From contig MU401465.1 of assembly GCA_022579005.1 (NCBI GenBank), positions 62,001 through 126,000 on the forward strand: a stretch of 64,000 bases of DNA. The letters are read 5' to 3'. Made by a program: the position numbers and the translations under genes. How positions within the stretch are numbered: position 1 is the first letter of the stretch; the number at the start of each line of letters is the position of its first letter. Shown here piece by piece: positions 24,301 through 35,052 of this stretch. The stretch is from Poronia punctata (Eukaryota > Ascomycota > Sordariomycetes > Xylariales > Xylariaceae). A model generated the notes under the pieces. It had not been told where the DNA came from. It worked only from the letters and a program-made list of their open reading frames with translations, and did no database searches.

Positions 24301-25188
24301 GCAGCTAAAGCAGCAATATTTATAACTATTTTTTATAAACATATACTACTAAAATAAAAGGTTACTATATAAACTAATATAATAGTTAAACTGTATATTA
24401 TAATAAATATACTAGTATAATATATAGATTTGCTAAATAAACATTACTTTAAATATAAAAAATATTTTATATTTTAAGTATTATTATTTAAACTTATAAA
24501 TGCTATACTAAATTATAAATTACTTAAGTTAGTAGTATATACTAATACTACTAATAAACTAATTATATTTAAAAAAAACTTAAAATTAAAAAATATTAAA
24601 GACTTAAACGTTAATAAAATTAAAAAGGTATACTAAACTAATGCTTACGCTAAAGTATTAGCTATATAATATAAAACAAGCTTTAATTAGTTTAATTTTA
24701 ATAATAATATACTAGCTTACTTATAAACAAAAATACTTAATATTTATAAAGCTTAGTTAATATTAGCTAAAAATAATTATAATATATTGCTATAACTAAA
24801 TATAAACTATAAAAATACTAAAATAAAACTAATTTGTTTAAAATATATTTTATTTATTAAAATAAAATATAAAGTTTATATATTTAATAAAAGGCTATAG
24901 TATATATTAAAGTTTATTAAAATACTAAAGCAATATAATATATAAACAAAAAAAGGTATTATATTAATGCTAAAAAAAGAAAAATTAAAGGTTAATTTTG
25001 TTAACAGTTAGCAAAAATAATAAATAAAAATAAAACTATACTAATTAGAAATTAAAAACTAATAAATTTTTAATAATACGTTTAATATACTATATTAATA
25101 AAAAAAACTATATTAAATAAAAAAACTTAGCTTATTTAAATGCTTAGTATTTGTTATATAAAAGATTATAAATAGTAAAAGAAAAAAA

Positions 25189-25659
25189 AAAGTTGTTATA
25201 AACTTACGTGCACTAAATAATATTAGCATTTTAAATATTTATTTAATGCTTTATTAAAACGACGTAATAGCTAATTTTAAAAGCAAAGCTTTTATAATAA
25301 TATATAATGCAACTTTTTTTTTTTATTAGCTACTAGTTTATATAAAATATAAAAATAAAATAGTTATTATATTACCTAAAAAATTAAAAGTATTAAGCGT
25401 TGTATTAATAAGATTTAAAAATAGCTTAGTATATATATAATAGTTTATAAACTAAAGGCTTAGACTTTATAAAGACTATTACTACGTATATATAAATAAT
25501 ATTGTTATTTTTAGCAACACTTAAAAAGAGCACTATAATTACTTTTATAAAATATTAAAGCTATTTTAAAATATCAGACTAGCTATTTTACTAAAAAAGT
25601 CTTTTTGCGTATACTTTATAGTTAAACTTTTAAATTTAAAAGTAAATAGTTTAAGTATT
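25189..25659 (+). pseudogene. reverse transcriptase remnant of the gypsy element
   Basis: Recognisable only as a skeleton in a single + frame broken by many stops. The block V-V-I-N-L-R-A-L-N is followed 96 codons later by Y-I-N-N-I-V-I-F-S-N-T, and then by V-K-L-L-N-L-K-V-N-S. The Asn pair replaces the two Asp residues needed for catalysis, each a single G-to-A change. No function is possible. Confidence 0.85.
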
Positions 25660-28600
25660 GCTATAATAAAATATTATACTAAAGTAATAGTAAAAATAAA
25701 AATGCTAAAAATATTAAAAAATTTTAAAATATATATTAAAATAATTATATAGCTAAGGAAATATATTTTATAGTTTTAATAAAAGCTTAAGCCTTTTTAA
25801 AAAAAAAACTATTATGTTAGCAAAAAGATAAAAGACTAAAAAATTGCTATAAAAAAAACCTTTTATATAAAAAAAATAAACGTTATAATAAATATTTTAA
25901 CTAATAAAATAAGAGATAGAAAGCTTTAACATTATATAAAAAAACTTGTGCAAGTTAAACTATTTAGTATACTAGGATTATAATAAACAAGTTTTCTTAA
26001 AAATAAACGCTTTAGCAAAACAAGGCTATAAAGTAATAATATTCTATATAGTAGATAATTCTTAAAATAAAGGATTTATATATATAAACACTATTAAACT
26101 AATTATATATTTAAGTAAAGTTTTAATAAAAGCAAAAAGAAAATATTACGCTATAAAACTTAAAGTTTTATGTCTTGTTTAGCTTTGTAAGTAAATATAA
26201 CTTTAATTACAATTTTTAAAATATTTAATTATTATTTTAATAAATTATTAAGCTATAAAAGGAATAGTAAATTAAAAAAATATAATAACAATAAATATTA
26301 TTAAAATAAACTTAAAGCTAGTCTAAGCTTTTATTTATTTTAATTAATATAAACTTAATATATGCTATATTTTAAATAAAGTTAATTTAATTTTAAATGT
26401 ATTATTAAGATTTTTAATAAAAGCGACCTTTAATAACAAGAAAGAAGCAAAAAAAAATAACAAAAACGTATTAAATAATATTATTAAAAAATTTGCATAC
26501 TTAGTATATAACGTATATATAATACTTAAATTTAAAAACAAGTTAATTAAAAGATATAATAACGATGTAAAAATAAAAAATATTTTTGAAAAGCTAGGTA
26601 CTTAAATAGAAATTATAAAAATAAAATTTGCTTAAAAGGATAGATTGCTATACTATATACTATATAAATAAAGCAATTGCTTAGTTATATTAAATAATTG
26701 CATAGCAAAACTATTTTATAAAGTATATAATAAAAAATACTACTTTAAAATTAATAAGATACTATATAATTTTAAAAGCTACTATATTAAAAATTTGTTA
26801 TAAAAATTAAAACAATACTTATAGTATTGCTTAGACTGCATTTAAAATTATATAAACTAAAACAAAATATTTAAATTATTGCGTTTAATAGTAGTTATAA
26901 GCATTTTATACTACACTATTATAATAGACTTTATAGTTAATATGCTTATTATATTATTTTAAAAAACCTTATAGCAAATACTAAGCTATAGTACTTATAA
27001 CTATTTTTTAATAGTTATATATAAGTTTAGCAAAAAAACACTACTTATTTTAAAAAATATTAAATATACTATAGCAAAATAAAAAACTATTTTATTAAAA
27101 ATGTTAATATTATATAAATAGGGCATACTATTAAAAATTATATTAAATAAAAACTTAAGATTTATATTAAAACTTTAGTAAACACTTTTTATTTATATGT
27201 TTATAAAACTACTTATGTTTATAGCATATTACTTATAAACTAATAGCTAGTTAAAATAAAAAAACTAAAACGTAAAAATTGCTATATAATACTATTATAT
27301 TACTTTAAATATTTTATAAATATTAATTATTATAACACTTTAATATGCTTTTAATAATTTTAAATAAAAAATACTAAGACAATTTCTTAACAAAGTAGTA
27401 CTAAAATTTAAGCTAAAAGATTTTATAATAATTTTATAAGTGCTAAAAAACGCACTAAACTTTAAAGTATATAGACGTTTATACTAAATTAAAGCATAAA
27501 TAGTAATTAATTATATAGCTGCTAATATAAAAATTAAATATAATAAAATAAAATAAAAAAGATATTATAACGTTAAAGATAAAGTATACTTTAAACTATA
27601 TAAGGGATATTACTTTTTTAGTAAACTTTTAAAAAAATAGTTATAATAAAGAGTTAGACTTTTAACTATTTTTAAAAAGGTAGGCAATTTAGTATATAAG
27701 CTAAATTTCCTAAGGCATTAAAAAGTATATTAAGTAGTTTTAGTAGCTTATTTATATTTTGTACTAAAAGGAATAGATTTATTTAATAAAAAAAAACTAT
27801 AACTAAGATAGGTATTTATAAACGGAGATACTAATAAATAAAAGTTATATAAGATTAAAAAGATAATTTTAAAATAAGTTATAAAGGCAGCAAACTAGGT
27901 ATTATTAAAATATTTAGTTAAGTAGCGCAGCTATTTTTTTATTTATAATATATAGTATTTTTAATATATACTAATGTAAAATGCTTTAAAAATGGTAAAA
28001 TAATATAATAAGAACTATAAAATAACTTTTAACGAGCTTAAGACTATAGTAAAAGATAAAATATACAGAAATGTTAATATTTTAAAGGAAATTTTATTAA
28101 ATAAATAGAAAACGGTAATAGTTATACTTAAAACTAATATATAAGTATACTTATAAGGTATAAACACTATTATATTAGTACTTAAAAGGTACTTAACTAT
28201 TTTATTATTAAAAATATTAACAACTTGCTAATTTATTTATTTTAATATTGCACTACTTTTATTTTTTTATATTATAATTAATTATGCATTATTTTAACGC
28301 TATATATTATTTTAATATATTATTAATATTATACTAATTATATTGTCTTGATAATAAGCTATTAAGTTAAAATATTTTTAAATATTTTGTTTTTATAAGT
28401 AGTAAACTTTAAAGTATTGCTAAAGTAGCAAAAAAAATATAATAAAGCGTATTAATAAGCTAAACTAATATTTAAAAGAATTTTTTTAAAAGCAATTATA
28501 TTAACTAATATATATAATATTTTTATAAAAAATTATTATAGCGTTAATAAGATATTATATAATGCTAAATAGCTAGCGCTTATGTATTAGGCAAACGTAC

Positions 28601-29887
28601 TATAAGATATTGCATTAAAAAAGTATTTTAACTATAAAAAGGTAATAAACTACCTTATAGTTTGTTAACTAAATAGTAAATAATTAAATAACTTGTTATA
28701 AGTAAATATATATATACTAATAAATTTTATTATATAATTAGAAGATAGAAAGTAGTAGGATAACTAGTTATAATTTATTATAATAAATATTAAACTAAAA
28801 CAATTAAAAGCCCTATATATTATAAAAAACGTATAATATAAATTAAAAGTAATGCTTTAAATAATAGTTAATATAATTAATAACGTAAGTTTAATTTAGC
28901 TGCTATATAACCTTGCTACTAAAGTTATATTATAATGTTAAAAATAGTAAGCAAATACTTAAAAACATAAGTATGCTTAGTTATTACTAATAAAAACAAT
29001 TAAACTAATTAAACTAATGTTGCTACTAAGAAGATAGAACAATCTTTTTAAAGTACTAACCTGTTTACTAAAAAGATTAATTGCTTACTTTAAAAAACTT
29101 GCGTTACTAGCTAAAACTATAGGTAATTAAATTAATTAAACTACTATATAAACTACTAAATATAAAACAGTTTAATTGTTAATAGCTAAATTTTAATTAA
29201 AAAAAGCTAAAAAATAATATAATAAAACTATGTAGATTACTAGCAAATTTATTAACAAGTTTAATGCTTAATAAGTAAAAAAATAAAAGCTTATAAAGAT
29301 TTTTGCTAAAATTAATAAATTAATTAATATAAAGATTAAATATAGCGTTAAGAAAGGCTTTATTAATAGCTTAATTTAGTACTATGTTGCTAATATAATA
29401 AAAGAAGTGCTTACTATATTTTTAAGCGCTTTTAATATCTTTTTATTTAATATATATATAGCAAAATTTTAAAAACTATAAAAAAAGCTTAATAAAGCAG
29501 TATAATATAATAATATACTAGCAGATAATATTATTAAAATTAAAAAAGCTTATAATAAGCTTAAAAACAAATTTAATAAAATAATTAAGCAAACAAATAA
29601 TAAGTTTAAAAAACTAGAAAATAAATTAGCTAATTAACTTGCTATTACTAATTAATTTACAAGATTACTTGCTATTACCTAACAAAAACTATAAGAAAAT
29701 ATTTTAAAGATAAAATTAAATATATTATTAGTTTACTAAACTAGCTTACTTAACTACTTTTAATTTATTATATTAATTAAAGAATTAAACTAACGTAAAG
29801 ATAATTGCTTTTATATTACCTAACTATATTAGCATTATTAAAATAAAAAGACTGTAAGATAAAAACAAGGACGTTTTTTTTTATGTC

Positions 29888-29898
29888 GGGGGGGGGGG
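29888..29898 (+). other. G11 tract, probable polypurine tract
   Basis: Eleven G in a row, five bases before the 3' LTR, in the place of the plus-strand primer. It survives in otherwise GC-depleted DNA because RIP acts mainly on C in CpA and a G run offers almost no such sites. Confidence 0.75.
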
Positions 29899-29903
29899 CA
29901 GTT

Positions 29904-30069
29904 TATTATGCGCATTATAAAGATGTATTATATAAATACGTTATATAACTTTATTACGTGACCTTATTAGTCTATAAACATAGCATAGATTGATCCGAAG
30001 GATTATTTAGACCTTGCTTTTACTTTAGTTAATTTATTCTTATTTTATTATACTGACTTGATGCTATTA
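29904..30069 (+). repeat. 3' LTR of the RIP-destroyed gypsy element
   Basis: 166 bp. Starts TATTATGCGC (the expected TG changed to TA) and ends GCTATTA, directly followed by the second ATAAG. Somewhat less AT-shifted than the 5' LTR at its right end. Confidence 0.92.
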
Positions 30070-30074
30070 ATAAG
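30070..30074. repeat. 5-bp target-site duplication ATAAG, right copy
   Basis: Matches 21197-21201. Confidence 0.85.
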
Positions 30075-30447
30075 ACCGACGTAACGCTTATACGCTTACG
30101 CTGCTAACAAGTTGTTAGCAACAACAATACATATACTGCTAGATTTTCCTTACTAAGGTTTTGCTAACAGTTATAGGGCAATAAGCGGCAATAAGCATAA
30201 TTTACTTGTAGCTATGTCCTAAAAAGAAGTAGACAGGCTATATTTTTGCAAAAGTTATACCTAGGCTTAATAAACCCCTACGCTAACAATAAGGCTGGTA
30301 TTTACACTAAGGCCCTTTAATTTACCTATATGTAGGTAGGTTGTAAGGGCGTTAGGCAGTGTTGCTTACCACGTCATTTACCCTTAAGGAGGTCGGGCAA
30401 TTGCATAGTATACATATGTACAATAGCCCCCATGACGTTTAAAAACT

Positions 30448-30475
<28 letters not shown>
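30448..30475 (+). repeat. (ATCA)7 tail of the outer retroposon
   Basis: Seven perfect ATCA units ending immediately before the right 15-bp direct repeat. Read here as the 3' tail of a non-LTR element; by itself it could be a plain microsatellite. Confidence 0.65.
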
Positions 30476-30478
<3 letters not shown>

Positions 30479-30490
30479 CCTAACCCCGTC
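30476..30490. repeat. 15-bp direct repeat, right copy
   Basis: Identical to 20907-20921, with different bases on both sides of the two copies. Confidence 0.65.
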
Positions 30491-33400
30491 TTGGTTAAGC
30501 ATCTATTTTACTATTATTAGCTGGTGGTTTAAGGTTAGACTGTAGATCATGTACTTCGTGCCAAGCTTTGGTATGAATGGTTAGCGGTTCGGCCGGCACG
30601 TTCGGGGCGCGCGTCTCGAAGAAAATGCCGGCGTTGTCGTCGTCGCCGTTGATTATTGATGATAGACATTTATGTCAAGATTGGACGTAAAACCATGTTT
30701 GCACCTGTCTATGTGCGGGCACGCGCGTGCTTGCGTGGGCATGTGCGACCATGGATGGGTAGGTGCAACATGAGCCTCAGGTGGGTGCATATGGAAGATG
30801 GGAAGGAACATGGTAGCTTGTCCCAAACCAAACATCCCCCTCTCATCAGAAGAGAAGAGGAAGATTCCAAATTCCGCACAGCGTTTCGCTGCGTAGCAAT
30901 TGCAACCTCGTGTCAATTTCTTCAGAGGTAGCCAGCCATATTGATCAAACAGAATATCGCACATACCTGCCTAATCAGAGCGTCTTTAGGGTTGCACTGG
31001 TCAGTCCGGATGGTTCTCGCCAACGGTCGGCACGACATTCGACAGCGTGTCCTACCTGAAATTTACCAGACACATTACCTGCGTTCATGTTTGAAAAAGA
31101 CTTCCGACGTCGTGCGACACACCTGTAATTAAATTACTTGGCGGCAATTGCTTTGGAAGCCTCTATATCTGCGACATGTTAAATTCTCCTTGATGCACAC
31201 AACCGGTATTAGTTGGAAGATGGCCACCCCGTCGGATTTATTTTCGATGTGCATTTTACTTTTGGTACCGAGCGGACCACTGCCGCATGGCTGTTGATGG
31301 TGTGTCAAATATAGGACGATTTCTTAAGCCGGATCATATGCGCATACATCGAGACATGCAATTTATTTATTTGTCCAAGGAAGAATCAAAACATCTGTCC
31401 TGGCCTGAGTACCTAGGTATTATCTTGCCCTCTCTTTCACATCAAAACATCAAGAATCCGTTTTGAAAAGCGGCTCTCATATCAAGGTACAAGACACATT
31501 ACGCATGTCAGATCCCCCACACGGCCTCGCTCGTATTATTTGCCCGAATGGTCGCACGAGAATCATAAAAGGGACTGTTATAGGGACCAGGTCTCCCTGA
31601 AATCAGCCATCCCTGGCCGACGATCGTGTTTCCTTGATCTCACTCGCAGTCCAGGCAATACCACATCTACTTCGACGCGGTTGTTTGATGTGGGGGCTGA
31701 TTCCTGAACGAGGTGTAGAGACACCCCGCGCCTTGTACGTGTGGTCAGGTACAACTCCATTCTTCTATTTTACATTTTACTGGTAGGTTTGGTACTCCTA
31801 GTTGGTTGCTTGGTTTACGAGTACAAATATCTTACACAGGCACACTGGAGAGAATCGTTGGAAAAGGGTTTTTGATGTCTTCATCCCCGTCATTAGTCCC
31901 GGCTTCTGAAACCAACCCCCGGCAACAGATCGCTATGATGACAAGCATTATCCATATATTCGTAAGTTCCGACGAGGTGCGAGTACAGTGTCAACTCTCG
32001 CGGCAACGGATGCCCTCTTTAGCGCCGCATAGCCCTGCTAACAAGGCTAACGATTCTCTAAAGCCTCTTGAATTCTCATTGGTGTCTCTTTCTAATTGCG
32101 ATGATTTCATTATCCTTTTTTATATTTCTTTTTTGAAAAATATTGTTGGGAAATTAAGTAAAAGATTTTCTGTCTTTCTTTGTCGTTTTGATAAAAGTTA
32201 CACTCTCAACTGTAACAAATAAAAATAACAGAATACAAAGTCCATGTCCACATGCCCGATATGGGAAGCAACGTGTTGGGCACTGTCTCATTGGTTTGTT
32301 GATCTGCGAGGACATACTCTGTACACGTACTCGTAGAGCAGGAAAGGAAAGGAAAATGATACGATGACGACTTCTGAACCGGTTGTGTCTTGCGGTCACT
32401 TATCAAATAAGGAGGGGACTCATTGACGACATGGAGGGTTTCGGGATGCCGAATATTTGCTAATGCCGATGACTTCCAATGTTGACTATTGCTGTTCTTA
32501 TGTTGCGGGAAAATACCATATCGATGTCGGTGCATTCAAGATCTCTTTCACAATATCGTGTTTTGAAATCTCCTATCATATGGAAAGGTCCGCAGTACTC
32601 TTACTTACATTGTCCCAACTTGTCGCTTACACGAGGTGGAGTAGATGCAACAGTCTCAGTAGAGACAGAGATATGCGCTGAACTCGAGATACGCCGGTGC
32701 GTCTCGGTCAAGGGCTAGGTAACTATCTACATTCTCGGCGGCGTCGTGTACGTTGGCCGGAGGCCGCTGAGCAAGACTAAAACGCATCCCGGCCAATCTA
32801 CTAAACGGCGAGGAAGTTCACCTGGTCACATCGGTTCACACGCGAGAGAAAAGAGACAGGTAGCTTGAGCGCCAAAATGTTTATCTGGGTTTATATAATT
32901 TTTTTTTGTTAGCGGCCTACGAGGGGGAGAGATGCTCCATGATGATGAGAGTGTGGCGGGTTACCGGACATGAGGGAGACGAGGTCTGCCTTGACGCAAT
33001 GTTACGATGGCAGCCACTCGGCGCCGGATAGAGGGGCGGTCGGCAAATGGTCACTTGACGCCGGTGTCGTCACGGCTTTTTCGAAGTCCCTCGAGCGGCA
33101 CTAGTCAGGAGGATTCCGTATTACCTTCTAAGCGACATCCTGATGTTGGTACGAGTATACCTAGTTGAATCGATAAGTATTAGTTTGGTAAGCACTCAGG
33201 CCCCTGTTGCCAAGGTTTAATGCTTCCATCGAGAATACGAGATGAATGTCATTCCCACGAGTAGCCCCCCGCCCCCCTTGACAGCGTATGTAAAGTAGCC
33301 AGGTGCGTGTGGTCGCCGAACTCCGAGTCGAAGAAAAGCTCACTTAGACAGCACGGTCACCCCCCCCCACCCGGGAAGAGATAATGGCTCTCGACGATAC

Positions 33401-33649
33401 CTTGTCTGCTGAGGAAGATACCTGGCAACTTATTGCATTAGAAAAGGGAAAGTTGGGGAGTTCATATCGAGCTACTTCTGGTCGTCGCCGTAAGACAGAG
33501 TTCATCTACCCGATGCCTCGCCAAGATAGTAAACGACATAGTTACGATACTTTACTGCATGGTCCACACATTCTGCTGGGCCGACCAGGGTGGATGAAGA
33601 TGTATTATCCCAGTTAACTGATTAGGCTGGGTAATTGGCAACACATTAT
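30491..33649. other. intergenic, no supported gene
   Basis: About 3.2 kb between the transposon island and GPI18. Composition returns to normal. A 77-codon + frame at 33384-33617 and several others show no recognisable domain. TACTCGTA-type octamers occur at 31816, 32328 and 33150. Confidence 0.55.
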
Positions 33650-35052
33650 CTACGCCGGGGGTAGAAACGATGAGAACAGGACACCCTGTATACTGGCGTA
33701 CATGACCATGAACACCACGGCATTCTTCCCAAACTTCTCTGTCTTGCTGTTACAAAGCATGTTTGCCAGCCACAAATACCACAGCGGATAACCTGATGCT
33801 ATTCTCGTGATGACTTGGACATGATAAGTTGTGATGGCAAGAGCCGCCAAGACTACCTGGGCAAATGCCATGGAGCGGAGAAATGCCGCCGCATGGCTAG
33901 AAACTGCCAAACTCATTGGCCCTGAGCGTAGAGTTTGAGGTTTGGAGAGAATCTCGATTCCTGACCTCGTGAGGAGGTATAACATGGGCGCAGCCAGGAG
34001 GAAGAGAGGTATATTCGGTAAAGTCCAGTAGCGGAGAAAACCGACATTCCTATACGATATCAGCAACGTGTAATATAATTATACCGACCCATTTGCACCA
34101 ACCAGTAATGTTCTTGGACAAAGGTATATATGCTAGGAATGCGCCTAGTACACCACGGCCGAAGGTCCGAGTCAGGCACATCGTAACAGTAAGACAGATA
34201 GGCGACAAGCTGAGGGACGATGAATCCGATGGCGATAGCAGAACCCCCAAGTAACAGAGCCAGACGTCTTCGGGCGCTACTGAAACTAGGGGGCTGCGAT
34301 AACTCGCGGAGAAGTTCAAAGGCGAAAGGAACACCGTTGAATATCCCGTTGCTGCGGAAATTGATGGCCAAGGCGAACCATAGACCGGCCGCGACTATGC
34401 TTACGTCGTGAGCTACGGTGCGCCGGTCGCTAAGGACCGCCTTTGCGAAGAACAAATGACCGAGGAAGGCCAAGAGCGCATGAGGGCTCTCGGAGAAGGG
34501 TGCGGATAGGAATAGCCCTGCTGGCGATAATATGTGAAGCAGCGCCGCGACGAAGGACAGCCGTGAGTTCTTGGTCACGGTCAGACCCAGCTTGTAAAGC
34601 ACCAACACCGACAACAGATGTGAGCTGGTGGTCACGGTGACACCTATAAGAGGCTCAAGTGTATCTTGATGCTCAATACCGAGACTCGTCACCGCTAGAA
34701 TTGTCGGTCAGCCACGATGATCTCTACTGGTGTATTCCTGGTTTCTTTTCTCACCTTTTGATATATAAGCTATGACGGTCGGCAAGCCGCTTGCAAAGGC
34801 CCATTCCTGCTCATACAGGTAGCCGCGCTTGGAAGCTTGAATGTAGTAGATGGCATCCCATCTCGTCAGCCTCGTGGGCAGGTCAAAGGCCGATTCGTGG
34901 GGCGTGGCCCTGTCCGCTGAGAGCAGAGTGCTTGATGTATCATAGGCCGGCCCAACTCCACTGCCGATTGCGATGGCAAATAAAAACGCTTTCCATGCGA
35001 AAAATGCGCAAGTCAACGATGGGAACGGTCGTGTGTAATCAAGGAAAGGCAT
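33650..35052 (-). CDS. GPI18: GPI mannosyltransferase 2 (PIG-V/Gpi18), 429 aa
   Basis: Three exons: 35052-34755, 34694-34103 and 34049-33650, total 1290 nt. The protein adds the second mannose to the GPI anchor core in the ER membrane, using dolichol-phosphate-mannose. Family features in order: N-terminal WKAFLFAIA membrane segment; the luminal RWDAIYYIQASKRGYLYEQEWAF block, in which the Asp of RWDAI is the expected catalytic-type acidic residue; multiple hydrophobic helices; SPAGLFLSAPFSESP; and NFRSNGIFN. Then comes [24 protein letters not shown], which is created by the second splice junction, and a hydrophobic C-terminal half. The second intron (34102-34050) uses the rare donor GTTGGT but yields exactly the conserved HYWNVGF sequence; a downstream GTATAA donor would insert six extra residues. 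An in-frame ATG three codons upstream (35061) is an alternative start. Confidence 0.92.

Larger units (their letters stand above)
21202..30069 (+). mobile_element. RIP-destroyed Ty3/gypsy LTR retrotransposon, 8868 bp
   Basis: Both LTRs are 166 bp and the element is flanked by ATAAG duplications. The interior is extremely AT-rich by eye and full of TAA/TTA, with no open frame of useful length. Coding remnants still line up in one + frame: a V-V-I-N-L-R-A-L-N block at 25192-25218, Y-I-N-N-I-V-I-F-S at 25489-25515, and V-K-L-L-N-L-K-V near 25621. These are the conserved reverse transcriptase blocks of Ty3/gypsy elements at the right spacing (96 and then 44 codons), with Asn where the catalytic Asp residues belong. 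An 11-nt G run just before the right LTR looks like the polypurine tract and also indicates + orientation. G:C to A:T change on both strands fits RIP. Confidence 0.93.
20922..30475 (+). mobile_element. probable outer retroposon (SINE or truncated LINE), split by a gypsy element
   Basis: Sequence bounded by the two 15-bp direct repeats. Without the gypsy insertion (21202-30069 plus one copy of its 5-bp duplication) the element would be only about 680 bp. Its right end is a simple tail (ATCA)7 just before the second direct repeat, so its sense strand would be +. It has no open frame and shows many TA dinucleotides, so it seems mildly mutated too. Size and tail fit either a SINE or the 3' end of a 5'-truncated Tad-like LINE; no internal promoter box was convincing. 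The call rests on the direct repeats and tail and is inference. Confidence 0.5.

Noticed and set aside
21368..29903. Possible functional AT-rich locus or centromere-like DNA
   Set aside because: Clear LTRs, target duplication and in-frame RT motif remnants explain it as a RIP-mutated retrotransposon.
30653..30964. 103-codon minus-strand frame next to the transposon island
   Set aside because: No recognisable domain; an overlapping frame of similar length exists on the other strand.
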